Shown here: in pieces, positions 11,620 through 23,440 of the stretch
Position numbering within the stretch: the first letter of the stretch is position 1
Layout of the letters: each line of letters starts with the position of its first letter
Source: Angiostrongylus vasorum
Taxonomy: Eukaryota > Nematoda > Chromadorea > Rhabditida > Metastrongylidae
DNA: 64,000 nt
NCBI GenBank assembly: GCA_018806985.1
Contig: JADANN010000419.1
Coordinates: 1 to 64,000 of the forward strand
Reading direction: 5' to 3'
The notes under the pieces: generated by a model
Told to the model about the DNA's origin: nothing
The model's database searches: none
Seen by the model: the letters and a program-made list of their open reading frames with translations, nothing else
Made by a program: the position numbers and the translations under genes

Positions 11620-12200
11620 TCATCAATCTCCATCGCTTAAGTCAACTTGCCAGCTGGAAAAATCCTGCATAACTTTGTTATCAAGCAGCTTCGAGACCTC
11701 CACATAAGGGTATACGGGCATTTTCATAAACAGATTTTTACTATTGTTCTTGACTTTAGATCCAAAACAACATGCCCTGATTACTCTACTCCTTCGTTCA
11801 GCAACCTGTGTGTTTTTTGGATTACCTCTTGATGACTTTATCACGAAAATCTTCTTGCATTCTTACATCATCCGTGTTGGTTCGACTGCTATTTGAGGAT
11901 TTCGTATTCTTTTCTCATTCTCGTGGAATGCTGGTCGAGACAATCTTCTTGTAATCTTGCGGATCATTTTTGGATAGCGATACTAGATCAATATGTTCCC
12001 TTTTTTGAATAGTCATCGCTGAGTGCAGTTCCCCATTCCATCGGTGCACCCTCACATCACTTGATTTGATGAGACAAGGAACACCAACATCGCAAGAACG
12101 GCAGACTATAAACCATCGACTGGGGTCAACGCGGTTTTGACGAAAGTCAAGACACTGGAACGTTACCCGATTATAGGTTTTATACACACCTTGAGTCATC
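11620..12200 (-). pseudogene. Possible Mutator-type transposase remnant with FLYWCH/WRKY-like zinc finger
   Basis: A 94-codon frame (12199-11915) reads YKTYNRVTFQCLDFRQ, then RWFIVCRSC, VPCLIKSSD, LHS and KREHIDL. The order W, CxxC, C, H, H resembles the zinc fingers found before MULE transposase cores in animals. A further piece (11844-11623) reads VIKSSRG and QVAERRSRVIRACC, and matches 42085-42200. No DDE core was found. The assignment rests on spacing alone. Confidence 0.35.
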
Positions 12201-13262
12201 TCAATTACATAGAAAATTCCTGATTTGTCACTGCCTACGTTTAGTGAAAATCGGTTTTTGAGACCCTGCCTTTATTACAAGCTTTCTCCTCGAACAGCAC
12301 TTCTAATTTATAAGAAGATCCGTGAGTACTACATCTCTTTGCACAATTTCAAATCATTGCTCGAAGCTGGTTTTTGGACAACATGCAACGATTTTTTCGA
12401 TCATTAGAGCATATGAGGAATTGTGAATTAGATGTATAGAAGGGACTCTACTCTACTGCCTCATGGGTGCTCAGTTCATTCAATAGGTGCTCCACCCTGT
12501 AAGGTGGGACTTAACGCGACAACAAAGCCTCAATCTACAGGGACGAACGGGTGTACGCAATGCACTTGTGCACAAGCTAATAGGATGACTTGCCTTTGAA
12601 ATGCGCGAAGAAGACTGCGAAGTCGTACAGTCAAGCAATCCTAACCTGCATGGTTGCGGATAGGTGCTGATATATGACCATCACACTTATAAGCTTGGTA
12701 ACGTAGCAATTTTACAAATTCAGCAATAGAAATGACGTTCTCTTAGGTAACGGAGTAAACACGAATTTGATATAAAAAAGTCAATTTGCCCAAAATTTTG
12801 GTTCCATCGTATTCATTAGGGTTGCTATGATCCGAGTTGATGGTCAATAGCCGGACGCTTTTGCGATTTGGGTGTTCGTTGTCTTATCGAGTCGAATCCA
12901 GAAGATAGAGCACCGTTCGAATGAGGCATCCCCGCTCGGCCGTGCTCTTCTGTACAGGATCATGCTCGATCTACTGCCATCCAGGCCGATCTGCATTCAT
13001 GGTTCCACTGCTTGCTGCCACAGTCGGTCATATATTAGCTAGCACCGAGTGGGTAAACGTTTGTAAAAAGCGAATCTTTTTTTCCCAGTGTCGTAATAAC
13101 TTATACTACTATACGTACAAGTTGCTAATATTATGTCATATTATTACATTGCCTCTCCATTTTGTATTTTTCTAAATTGCGTCCTTCATCGTTTTGCTTT
13201 TTTATTTCTCGTCCTTTCAAATATGATTTCTGAAACTACGCTATTTTTTTCTTAAGGTTTTT

Positions 13263-14104
13263 GTAAAACTACACTCCACTTCAATGCAACTTAGCTTACA
13301 CTGATCCTACAGTGGAGAACGAATATGAGTGTCTAACACATTGCTGTTGTATAGGGCCTAAATCCAGTTTTCCACTTCGTAAAATAAAGATTTTGAAACT
13401 CATATGTTGCTGATTCTGCAATAATTTAATGAATCTTTCTTGCAGACATGGACAATATGGGAAATCACTGCTTCATAATCGGAAACACATTGACGAGCCT
13501 ATGAGTCATGAATGTGTGCAGGGTCGCTACAGCCGGCAGTGTAGTACGCATTCCCCCGCAGTACTTCTGGTAGTGTTACGGTAGCGTGGTTTGCTTTATA
13601 TCCGTTCCACAAAACCAAGATTAGTAGAAATTGCGCAGATCCCAGCCATTCTTTCATTTGAATTGTGCCCTGGCATACATCATCGAAGATTTTCGAATTT
13701 GCATGGCAGTTCCGCTGCCGTGATATTTTTCGGTATACTTTGTAAACTTCATTAAATATGTTGTCAATTTCGTGGTAATTCTTAGGGGTTGTGGGATGCT
13801 ATCTGGTCCCACACAAGCCTCAAACCAATTTAAAACTACCGGATATGTGAGGGCGTTCTTGATTCGACCTGGGTTGAGCAAGGGTTTGCGCATATTGAGC
13901 GGCCTCTACGACTGTTTTACCTGCTTCTGTCTTAAAGAAATTGTTGCCTTATTGAGAAAATTGTTTTGAGACCACTGATGTCATCATGGCAAACTGGTCG
14001 ACGGCAATGTGGCAGGGTGTTCTGAACGCAGTAGCTCGTCGCCTTTTTTTTCGTAAGGCCAGTTTGCAACCAACTTCTCCGGAGTTTTCGTCACTATCAC
14101 CTAA
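13263..14104 (+). pseudogene. Secreted-protein family copy F, 3' part
   Basis: It starts inside exon 3 (NYTPLQCN at 13265) directly at the arm of the inverted element. The exon 3 donor has lost its GT (now ATGAGT). Exon 4 (13446 to about 13577) keeps MGNHCFIIGN but has an in-frame TGA at 13502. Exon 5 (13971-14104) keeps IMANWSTAMWQGVLN but a run of T at 14044 shifts the frame. Exons 1, 2 and part of 3 are missing. Wording and 3' flank are closest to copy C. Confidence 0.75.
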
Positions 14105-15224
14105 ACCTGATGTGTTATGTGAAGCTCCACCAGTAAAGTATACACTAAATCGAGCTTCGGCGTAACATCGTAGTTCTGGTGTAACGTCAAATTCAATCCT
14201 TTCAAATATTTTAGTTTCCACGTACAACATTCCAGAATACAACCTCTGACGTAGATTATTCTGTCAAGCAGCGATGTTTATTTTTTATTGGAATCAAGGA
14301 TTTCTGAAGTAAAAAAACACACTTTTAATCACACTTTTCGGCTCACCTCGATGTGTACTGAAAAAAAAGCAGTACTGTATAATTATTTTACTCATTGAAA
14401 TACATACCGACAAAAAGGGAAGTTTGCAGAATCAGATTCCCACCGTTTCTCCGGATGACGCTCGTCATTCTACAAACGAAGGAATAAAACAAAAGAGCAA
14501 TCTTGCCATCTAGACAAACCTCGGAGCAAAAAAGAAATTTGAACTCGTGTTTCAAAACCGATTCCTTCCACATAACACGGAAAACTCAACTTTGAGTGGC
14601 CAGTGTTTAGCAGGATGTCTAATTTTACGTGAGTTACGGATTTCCTGGTTTTCCAACAATGGATAAAAAAATTTTCGTTCAACTAGAGAATTTGAAGAAT
14701 TGAAAACATGAAGAGAGTATGGAAGAGACAGCTCTACCGCTCTAGAGAGCTCGTAGTATATACCTGCAATTTTCTGTATATTACTATGGCCCGTCCTTCA
14801 ATCACGTTGCTTGGAGACGTCTCGCAATTTAGGTTTGTCTATTTCGATGATGCTTGAGACCGGACCATTTCATATGTCAAACTCACTGTTCATTAATATG
14901 ATTGAAAAAGGACCTTACAAAAGATTGGATTTTACAAATTATTAAACTACGAGAGAAGATTTCCGTGGGCAACTTCTGTCTAGACCCTTGGTGGACAAGC
15001 TGTTCAGTACAAAAGAAGGATTGGAAAGCACTGTATGACAAAATAAACCACTTCGAAAAGGTATAATGCAACAATGCGCCATTAGCTACGCCCACTTTGC
15101 ACACACCTCTTTCGTTACTTTAATCTCACACTGCGAAATTCTCGTCGAATGTGTCACGGTGTTTTGGTTTGTGGAATTCCTCAACGGCACCATACAGCGG
15201 CTTACTTTTATGAGAATGAGGTCT
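14105..15224 (+). other. 3' flank of copy F, duplicated after copy C
   Basis: Non-coding sequence aligned with 25030-26110 (for example GGAAGAGACAGCTCT, AGTGGCCAGTGTTTAG). Part of it recurs at 53817-54250. It ends where the LINE at 15225 begins; the flank of C is also interrupted by a LINE at nearly the same point. Confidence 0.5.
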
Positions 15225-17085
15225 TCAAAGATTTCGCGATAAAAGAAGATCTTAAAGAGAGAAGAACAGCAATTTTGGTCGAAGTTGCAGAGGCTGGGAA
15301 AAGCATTCGCAAAGCCCAACGGAGCTTCTCCAATCCCAAGACCAAGATGATTGCACTCCGACGCGCAGACAGAACACTTACGGCGTCCAGAATGGCAATG
15401 GAGAAAATCATTCACGAATGCTACTCAGATCTCTGCGATGGCCACGTCCACCTTCCCTCATATGAAATAAAGGAGGGTGGACATGTTGTACCACCTATTC
15501 TCCCTTTCGAAATCAGACATGCCATTTCATCGATGAAAAATCGAACAGCACTAGGTCCGGACAGGATGAGACCTGAACACCTGAAGAGCCTTCTGCAATT
15601 CCTCGTATACACACTGGCTTTGGCTCTTTACACGTTACCTGTCTGAATGCAAGGTCCCTACTCTGTGGAAGACCAGCAGGACTGTGTTATTGTTCAAGAA
15701 GAGTAACCTACACGATATCGGCAACTATCGCCCAATGTGCTTGCTGTCTGTCGTCTATCTACAAACTTTTCACTCGATTCATCCTAAACAGGATTGACAG
15801 AACACTGGACGAAGCACAGCCATGTGAGCAAGCAGGGTTTCGAAAAGGATTTAGTACGATGGACCACATTCACACGATTACAAGGCTCATTGAAGTATCG
15901 CGAGAGTACTAAAGACCGCTCTGTACCACTTTCATCGATTTACAGAAGGCCTTTGATCTAAATGAAATAGAAGCAGTCATGGAAGCCTTTGATAGTCAAG
16001 GATTCCCTACTCACTGCACAAAGATTCTTCCTGAGCTGTACAAAAATTTCACAAAGAAAATATCACCGTTCTACAACGATATTAACATTGACGTCAATAC
16101 AGGGTTGGGCAAGGCAATACCATCTTGCTGAAATTATTTGCCGCCACTCTCCAGAACGTCGTGCTAACATTAGAATGGGATAATATGGGAGTGAAAACTC
16201 GATGGTCGGCAGTTACACCATCTTGGTTTTGCTGATGACATCGTCCTTATAAGACCAAACATTAGCCAAGTGGAACGTATTCTTGCCGACTTTGATAAAG
16301 CCTGTGGAAAGATTGGTCTTCGACTAAATCTCATAAAAATGATGTCCACGAGAAACGGTTTGGTTTCGAATGCGCCATTCACGCCCAACGGAACGAGTAT
16401 CTCCGAATGTTCCAGTTATGCCTATCTAGGTCGGGAAATCGACATGTTGAACGAAGTAGCTCCAGAGTCGGGATTGACGGAAACGAGCGCCATGGGGAGC
16501 TTTCAAGAGCATCGAGGATGTACTGAAGAGGACAAAGAACACCCGTCTCCGTGCCCTACCTTTTCGACTCAACGGTACTTCCTGCCCTAGCGTATGGGTC
16601 TGAAACCTGGTTGCTGCGTAAGTAGGATGAAAGATCCACTCAGCGTTATTGAACGCGCATTCGAAAGGCCGATGCTAGGAGTTTCCCGTTTCACACAAGT
16701 AAGAGAAGTGATCCGAAGCTCCGACCCTGCATCAACGATCAAAAACCAAACATGCCATTTTTGTACGCCAAACAGTGGAAGAGAAGGTGGGCCTTACACG
16801 TAATGCGTATGAATGACAACCGATGGACAAAAGCCGTTAACGACTGGATTCCTCGGCATGTTGAAGGCACTTCATTAAGACCACCGACTCGATGGTCAGA
16901 GTTTCTTTAAGAAAGGCATGGAAGAAAGATATGGTGCTCGACGAGTCCCTAGAGCGAGCAGAACCCACTGGGGCTACTCTTGGACGCGACAGGGTAAATT
17001 GAAAGATTTTGCTGGCGCCCGCTCGAGTCACTCGACCATCAACGGGACTACAAGTGATACTACAGGTGATGCAGGTGATACACAA
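15225..17085 (+). mobile_element. RTE-type LINE, 5'-truncated, decayed
   Basis: Order of parts: linker (AEAGKSIRKAQRSF), reverse transcriptase start (ALGPDRMRPEHLKSL, about 15550), QAGFRKGFSTMDH-type words (about 15830), LQKAFD, FADDIVL motif (about 16230), DFDKACGKIGL (16270-16590), then the C-terminal MLGVSRFTQVRE region (16660) and EERYGARRVPRASRTHW (16918). The endonuclease domain is missing. The end carries GTGATACTACAGGTGATGC repeats, typical of RTE tails. Several frameshifts and stops make it inactive. Confidence 0.85.
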
Positions 17086-17094
17086 GAAAAGATG

Positions 17095-17360
17095 GCGCGT
17101 ATGGCGCAGTGGTCGGAGACGCCGTGCAATAAACATGGAATCGGTCGCGGCGCCCTTCGCGCACCAAGCCTTCTATCTCCCGGGGTCGGCAAATTGCTAC
17201 TAGACTTGTATGGAAGGATTGCAGCACTGGTTCTATATATTGGTAGGCCACCGGGAGTCATTACAAAGGCCAGATATACATTCAACCACCTCGAACGATC
17301 AAATGCATGGCGCATCACTCAGGGATTGATCAATGCTGGGAGCTTAATTTTTTTATACAC
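17095..17360 (+). repeat. SINE family R2, near full length
   Basis: It begins with a tRNA-like head (TATGGCGCAGTGGTCGGAGACGCC, an A-box-like word), then the R2 body: CCAAGCCTTC, GGGGTCGGCAAATTG, ATATTGGTAGGCCACCG, and ends GATTGATCAATGCTGGGAGC plus a T run. It sits directly after the LINE tail, which may have supplied its mobility machinery. Confidence 0.6.
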
Positions 17361-17747
17361 AAGCAGGCAGCGAAGCAGAGACTTTAGCTGCACGATATCA
17401 AACAGTTTAAAAGGTTGAGAGCCTCTTGATTTCATTCGCCTTTGATTTCCACTGAAAAATACATTTGAAAAGCTGAAGGAATATCGCACCCCTTCCTATG
17501 ACTCAGAGATGAATTACGAAAGCAAAATTGATATTTGTTGTTGTTGTTATTTATTAGTCGAATCTAGCAGAAATGTGGAACGCTATCTGGTGACGAAGTT
17601 TCCGCTTAATAAGCCCGGTTGACCTTTACTGTACGTCGCACTTTCCTTGAGAGAAATAAGAATAGAACGTGATCCGAAGGTCAAAAAAATGCATGCAAAG
17701 TATTTGGCTAGGAATGTAGTTATAAAACTTTACTTTTTTTACCTTAC

Positions 17748-17975
17748 CGTTTTTGGCAAAAATGCCTTGGCTTGAATATGCTTTTTACTAAAGCCTCTGT
17801 GTGAAAATGAAACATTTCCTAACATCTTTGGAGAACAATGCTCGTTGACGAACTCCCGCTGCACGTCGTTTTTCGACCACCACCGAGAATACACCTCATC
17901 CACAATAAGTCGATAAACTATTGGATGGGTGTGTTCAGGACCCGATGAGAAACAAAAAGCAATGATTACAAGTGG
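17748..17975 (-). pseudogene. Exon-like frame resembling TFIIA large subunit N-terminus
   Basis: On the minus strand an open frame contains PIVYRLIVDEV, then KNDVQREFVNEHCSPKML, and ends at a GTAAGG donor (17747). The pattern Y-R-x-hydrophobic-D/E-V, then NDV-R-x-F and a later hydrophobic L matches the first helices of the TFIIA alpha/beta subunit, with an extra stretch (SRWWSK) between them. No acceptor was obvious and no neighbouring exon was found. It could be chance or an unrelated host exon. Confidence 0.3.
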
Positions 17976-18299
17976 ATAATAATAGGAAGCACAACTATTA
18001 AATCTGCCACGACCATGGGTCCGCTTGCCGTTTTAGTGAAATTCAGAAACTTACGCAGTGCCATCATCACAAATATTGTTTATTGTGTTCCTTAACAGGT
18101 GTCCATGCAGTCAGAACAACACCGTGACGACAATACGATTTTCTTCAGCAATAAGGAAAAGTTGCCAGATGGTGACTAAATATAGGAGTTCCCTCAGTTT
18201 TCATTCATAAACGAGTCGACAGCCATTTGTTATCAAAGAGGACAACTTAGTTCGTACAAAGTTAACCTTTCATTTTCTGCCTACTATAATTTTTTCACG

Positions 18300-18565
18300 G
18301 CAGGGTATGTGAAAATACAACTACGACGATGTTGATATATTCTCAAAACTTCGACTCTGAGCCAGATCGATCCACGCCTGAGTTTTCCAAGGAATCCCGT
18401 GCTACACACTGCACCACGAAGGACCTTGCTCTACGTTCCTCTCAGCTAGTTTTCTACCTGACGCTTCCATCAGCAATCACCCGTCGGCGGTGTTGGTTTG
18501 GGAGACCACAAATCGGCATTGAACTCACTTAAGCTGAGGCCCTCTGGGCCCGGGGTTGATGTTTC
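18300..18565 (-). repeat. SINE R1, diverged copy
   Basis: Shares CTCTCAGCTAGTT, CATCAGCAATCACCCGTC and TTAAGCTGAGGC with the R1 copies at 29.7-30.5 kb and 54.5-54.9 kb, in the same reversed sense. The tRNA-like head is only weakly kept. Confidence 0.5.
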
Positions 18566-19535
18566 ACGAGTATTTCAGCTTCGGTGTTGTTGTATTTCTG
18601 TTCAAACAACTTTTTCATAGATACATTGCGCTTTTCACCAACATCTTCTACCATTTTCTACGATGACCAGCAAAAAATAGTGCCATAGAAGTTGGTGTGA
18701 CAAGGGTAGGAGTCCTTTTATCGCTTAAAGACTTTGCGATTTAACGATATTTCATCAGGGAGCGATTTGACTTGAAACATTTGCGAGTAAATAAAAGCAA
18801 AGCAACGTGTAGATGGAATGAAGTCGATGAATCGAGTACTGAAAATGAAACGAATACTACTAATTAAAAATTTTAAGGAAATTTCTCCGTATATTTCCTG
18901 CAAATATTAGAGTTTATTGACTTATATTAAACAGAGCTTCTCCCTTACTGCTCTGTGGTTAACGAGACGCGCTCCACGTAACTCCACCTGACCAATGGGA
19001 GGTTGATTCACCAAAGCCAGCTGGCCATTGACAAAAGTGATTCACATAGTGCTTTTCCATAGTTGAAGACAAGCTCCTAACAACTTAAGCATCATGATTC
19101 CCAGTCCCTCGAATGAAATTATAGGTCAGTAGAGGTAGGGAAAAAAAGTGACTGTGAAAAGCAGTTAAAAACAAAAATAAATCTTGATGTGTTGATATTC
19201 GTGAGGGCGTTAATTCGCCATTATTCCGATGTTCCTGTTCACAGGTGATTTCATATACGAAGCACTACCAAGACATTCTTTCAAGATGTTTGTGCAGTGC
19301 GTCGAGGAACCTACGTACTTTTGCTTAGTACGAAGTATTCATTGGTCTACGGTCTACGTGAAAATTCAAAAACCATTAACGTTCTTTTTGCTGATGAAGC
19401 TAATCTATTCACTATGAATTGCATAACACTAAGAGTAACAAAGATGAGATAATGATATGCCTGAAGTCAGAGCTTATAAAATCTAGAAACTCTGGGTGGG
19501 AGAAAAAGCAGCAGTGAATTGATAGATCGGTAGTC
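18566..19535. other. No recognisable gene
   Basis: AT-rich sequence with only short open frames on both strands, none with a pattern I can place. I see no repeat shared with the rest of the window. Confidence 0.3.
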
Positions 19536-19539
19536 TACT

Positions 19540-19650
19540 GTCAGAATGCTAGATGTGCACTCATTCGCCTCTACGATGCTACGAATTGAGACAAGCTCAC
19601 AGCGCATCGTTAAAGGATTGATCAACGCTGAAAGCTTTAAACCTTTTTTC
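19540..19650 (+). repeat. SINE R2, 3' fragment
   Basis: GTGCACTCATTCGCCTC, ACGATGCTACGAATTGAGAC and GGATTGATCAACGCTGAAAGC match the R2 3' half. A pyrimidine-rich end follows. Confidence 0.5.
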
Positions 19651-20336
19651 TCCGAATAAAGTGCTTGAAAATATAGTTTTTAGGCGCAGTGCTCACTGTA
19701 CGCTTTTTTTTTCCAGTGGAGCCTGACCGAACTAATCTCGATCTGTCATATAGTTATCCTTTGTCTCTGAGCACTCAACTTAGTGAAAGCGTTGTCTAGT
19801 CAAGATTTAACAGAACGGATTCGAGGTAAGTGTAGCCCAGCTAGCCATCGCACTTTTAAAAAATATCTACAAAAGAACAAACCAAGCATGAAATAGCTCA
19901 CTTTGTGCCATCAATTAGCTGAAGTGTTTTCTTTTCCCGACATGGTGGCATCGACTGGTTATCTCGAACAATTCCAGACGCTCAGCCTTTCATGTCACCT
20001 TTCTACCGGTCTAACGACTATTCACAGGAGTTTATGTTTCCTTCAGCAGGAATACTCGTCGGAAGCAAACAAATGTAGCTCACTTGCCTACCTAGCAAGA
20101 TTATATTGAACACCTTTCATGAGTGACCCTTACAAATACAAAGAAACCAATGGAAAAAAGGGCTGAGGGCCTGCAAGACAGGTTTTATTTCTTTTTTTGG
20201 AGCATAATGAGTACGGTATTATGTGAGCTTTACGCTACATTATGGTAGGCGTTGTTGGTGGGAGAAACAGAGAAGATAATTAAGAAACGTGAGAGTACTA
20301 TACGCTGTTCAAACATTGGAAACGATTCGAAATCGG

Positions 20337-21879
20337 AAAACTTACTTCGTTTGTTGTGTCTTCGCATGGTACATCAATTTCAATGCCTAGCATAATACTC
20401 AGCGACAATGTTCCCATACCACGCTTAATAATAGCAAAAAACAAAGGAATAACAAATACAAGGTAAATAAACGCTGTTGAGGAAGGAGTCGATGAACCGA
20501 CGTTGATCGGAAGTACTTTCCTTGTTTTGCACATGGGAGAAGAAAAACAAAAAACGATTTCTTTTTGAAAGATTTTCGCTGAGTTCCAGCTTATGCTTTT
20601 TCAGAAACGATTCAGCGTAGGGATTCATTCTTGAAGGTATGCCACCAATGCAGACAAACTGAAAAGATTTAGTGACTTCAGAAGGTCTTAACTTCTAAGC
20701 AGAAACTCTCTGCAACGTTGCTTGGATGAATTCAAAACAGTTTTGACAGATTTCACACCAGACAATTGCAGCTAAGTTCTACCATCTCTAGTTAAAATGC
20801 CTCAAGAGTGCTCAAAGTCTACGAATATGTTCTTAGAACATCTGGAAATTTAGTCAGTATATTTGTGAAAAAGAGAGAAAACCAGTTTTACGGCGCTTTT
20901 TCAACCGCACCTGGACAATGCAAGAAACTTAAGACTTCACGAAACGTAGTAATTTAATACTTTATAATAGTTCAGTCGAATAAAAGCACTTTGCTGGCTT
21001 AATGCCCTAAACACAGGACAATCGTCTACGGAAATTTCACCCACAGCATTTAACTAATTCTTGTCCCGCAGTAGAAACGCTTCTGTTTTGCTAAATTTCT
21101 GCAGCAAAGTTCCGTTTCCTATCATTCTACTCTTCGTTGATAATTCCATTTATCCTAAGACATTGTAAAACTTGTTAGGCCTGAGATTGTCACATAGTAT
21201 CGAAACGGTAATGACGATAACGAAACGAGAAGTGCATCTACACGCTTTTGTGTGCCACAACCATTTCGGAATACTCACCGTTTTCATACCTAACCCGAAA
21301 TAATACAGGAAATCAACTTCGACCTTTTTCCAGATTCTTGTTACCAATGCAGTAGGACGGGTGGGTGAGCATCTTCTTTGTCTCCTAAAAAACGAGTCAT
21401 CACAAACATTAATATGAGAACCCTGTCACACATCTTTAAAATTACTAATTCGCCAATTTATCGGCTAATAATAAAATCTGAAGACTACTTACCCCGATGT
21501 TTGCTCGTCAATGGAATATGGTGCATTAGACATGAGGAGGCAGCTGTCGTGATTCACTTCAATAAAGAATTTCCCAGCTTCAGCAATTTCCGCAACAAGG
21601 AAGTGCTTATGGCCTGACAGCGCGTTTGAATTGGAAATTCAACGATCGAAACCGACTTGAAAAGCGATTCGAGGAAAAAACAACATGAAAAAATCTAGTG
21701 AAATGGTTGGGACAAGAAGTGACATTATTTCCGTAAGTGAAAAAAAATTTCTCGGTGATTTGAGCATTGTCTTCATTCGTCGTTGTCTCTTTTAATGCTG
21801 CACAAAGCTCGCATTTACGGCTAACAATTGACAACATGGGTAAAAGCTGGGCTTTTGAACGATCTCTGAAGAAACCCAT
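20337..21879 (-). pseudogene. Uridine phosphorylase-like gene, incomplete or decayed
   Basis: Minus-strand exons join with consistent phases: 21879-21819 (MGFFRDRSK start, phase 1), 21613-21493 (FLVAEIAEAGKFFIEVNH, phase 2) and 21384-21279 (KVEVDFLYYFGLG, then a GTGAGT donor). A later exon starts at 20658 after TTTTCAG and reads FVCIGGIPSRMNPYAESFL. A last piece (about 20396-20337) reads RGMGTLSLSIML and ends at a GTAAGT donor. Uridine phosphorylases have LYHF, then GDVKFVCVGGSPSRM, then HGMGxPSxSIMLxE in this order. The GDVK segment was not found, the active-site-region His of HGMG is Arg, and the C-terminal two thirds are missing. The first two exons are not recognisable family sequence and are inferred from phase and recurrence. 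It is divergent to copy C. Confidence 0.55.
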
Positions 21880-22659
21880 AGCAAATCAAAGGGTTTAAGA
21901 CGATTGCTTACCATCAAGCGAGGGAAATAAATTATACAAAATGAAACAGTTACGGGAAAAAAAAGTGAAGAATTCCGTACTGCATCGTTTGAGTTCACTT
22001 AGTTAGAAAATTCGCAATTTTATGTCGCCTTAACAAAGCATTAAATGTTATCACCGGCGATTTCTCAATAAAAAATGTGGTTGCTAAAAGTGTTTAACAA
22101 AGACGGTAACAGTGAGGTTGTGTGGAGGCCGAAGGGGGAGAATGAAGCAGTTGAACTGCTTCATCATTGCTAGAAATAATGAACACCAAGTGGAAAGGGC
22201 TGACAGCTCACCGCTGGTTCGTCGTGGGTCAACTTGCACATTCTCGAAATCCTGCTGTAGAAAGACCTCGTTTCGCCTTTTGTATGATTCGATTCCACAA
22301 TGTTCTAAGACTCACACTGCGTTGCGATGAGTGGCAATGGGTTTTAAAAAGAACAAGAGAATAAAAGTTATGGAGCAAGAGTACGTTAATTTGTTTTGGT
22401 GATAAATGAAGACCCTTCTAAAGTGAAAACAATCAGGAAAGAAAAATTCTGCAAGTTCTGTTTCAATATGGAAAGTCTACATACTTAGTTGCTTTAAAAA
22501 CGCTTGTCGCCTTGAAAACCGACTATTTAGCGAAAGGAGCCACTTCCATTACGTCGCCTTTTCAAACTTTTCGGCATAGGGACGCTTCGTGGTTATGACA
22601 CTTATTTTGCGGGACGTGGGAGTGTAATAAAAACTGCTCACTGTTTCCTCCCTTTCGCC

Positions 22660-22750
22660 ACGTTCAGAAACGGCATATAAAAATGTGACTAAGAGAATCA
22701 CAGCTTCTAATCACTCTTTTTCCATTCCTGAATAGGACACAGTTTCTTGC
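22660..22750 (+). promoter_or_regulatory. Putative promoter block of copy C (TATA at 22676-22683)
   Basis: CGGCATATAAAAATGTGACTAAG followed by CCATTCCTGAATAGGACACAG, as in copies A and D. It lies 765 bases before the ATG; the greater distance than in A and D is explained by the R5 repeat inserted at 22845. Confidence 0.5.
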
Positions 22751-22844
22751 ATTTTCTGCGCTTAAGCATCCCCTGATAAATGTGCTGTGGTGGGCCACTT
22801 ACACTGTTCAATAATGATTTTCAGACCTGTAGTTTTTCGCACCT

Positions 22845-23010
22845 ATTGAGTTGATCATTGGTTTACTCCTAGCTAGGCTTCCTGATGGAAACGCCGGACT
22901 CCTTCTCAGCTTGGGAGACCATGCCGGGAGGACGAATCCCCCTGCTGTACACCGCAGTCCGACACCCAAAAACACCTCCCAGCCACGATAAGGCGGTAAG
23001 CCGTTGGGAA
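22845..23010 (+). repeat. Repeat family R5
   Basis: GGCTTCCTGATGGAAACGCC, GGGAGACC...GCCGGGAGG, GTCCGACACCC and CCAGCCACGATAAGGCGG recur at 43360-43510 and, more diverged, at 56030-56165. About 160 bases. No tRNA boxes or inverted ends were seen; the type of element is unknown. Confidence 0.55.
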
Positions 23011-23440
23011 GATTGAGTTGATTAAAAATGCTTAATCGACTTCCGTTGCACGATTCCACCGTCCTCCAGGCTTTGCACGCGACTTCCTTAGCACGAAACA
23101 TTCTGCGACTAGAGCAGTAACAGTGATGGTCCCGAAAATTGGTACTAGACTTTCACTAATAGGCTTAAAATCACTGAGTAGATATACCGATAGCTACGCA
23201 AAAGTCATAGTTCTACTGCGACTTAACCAGTAGGTGGCGAAGCATTTCTCCAGTAGAAGTGATGGGGTTTCTCGGAGGATGTAAGATTAGTAGGCAGCTG
23301 TTGTCTAGCTCTGTCACTCCTTAGTTCTCCATATTTGCTTCGAAACATACTTTTATATTTTTCTCAGTAAACCAAATTCCGGTTTAGAGTAAGTCTGAAC
23401 AGCATTGTTAATCTTTCCAGGTGTTCTACTTTAAATGAAA

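Larger units (their letters stand above)
9780..13262. mobile_element. Long inverted-repeat element, arms about 787 bp
   Basis: Bases 9780-10566 and 12475-13262 are inverted copies of each other: the arm contains CGAATCGCAAAAGCGTCC, CATCAACTCGGATC, GTGCACAAATGCATTGCG and CCACCTTACAGGGTGGAGC, and each recurs reversed on the right with few differences. The roughly 1.9-kb middle holds a reversed 5' end of the host secreted gene (10598-11345) and a zinc-finger transposase-like remnant (11620-12200). The right arm ends inside exon 3 of copy F. No clean target-site duplication was visible. The design fits a Mutator-like or foldback element; simple inverted duplication is the alternative. Confidence 0.6.
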
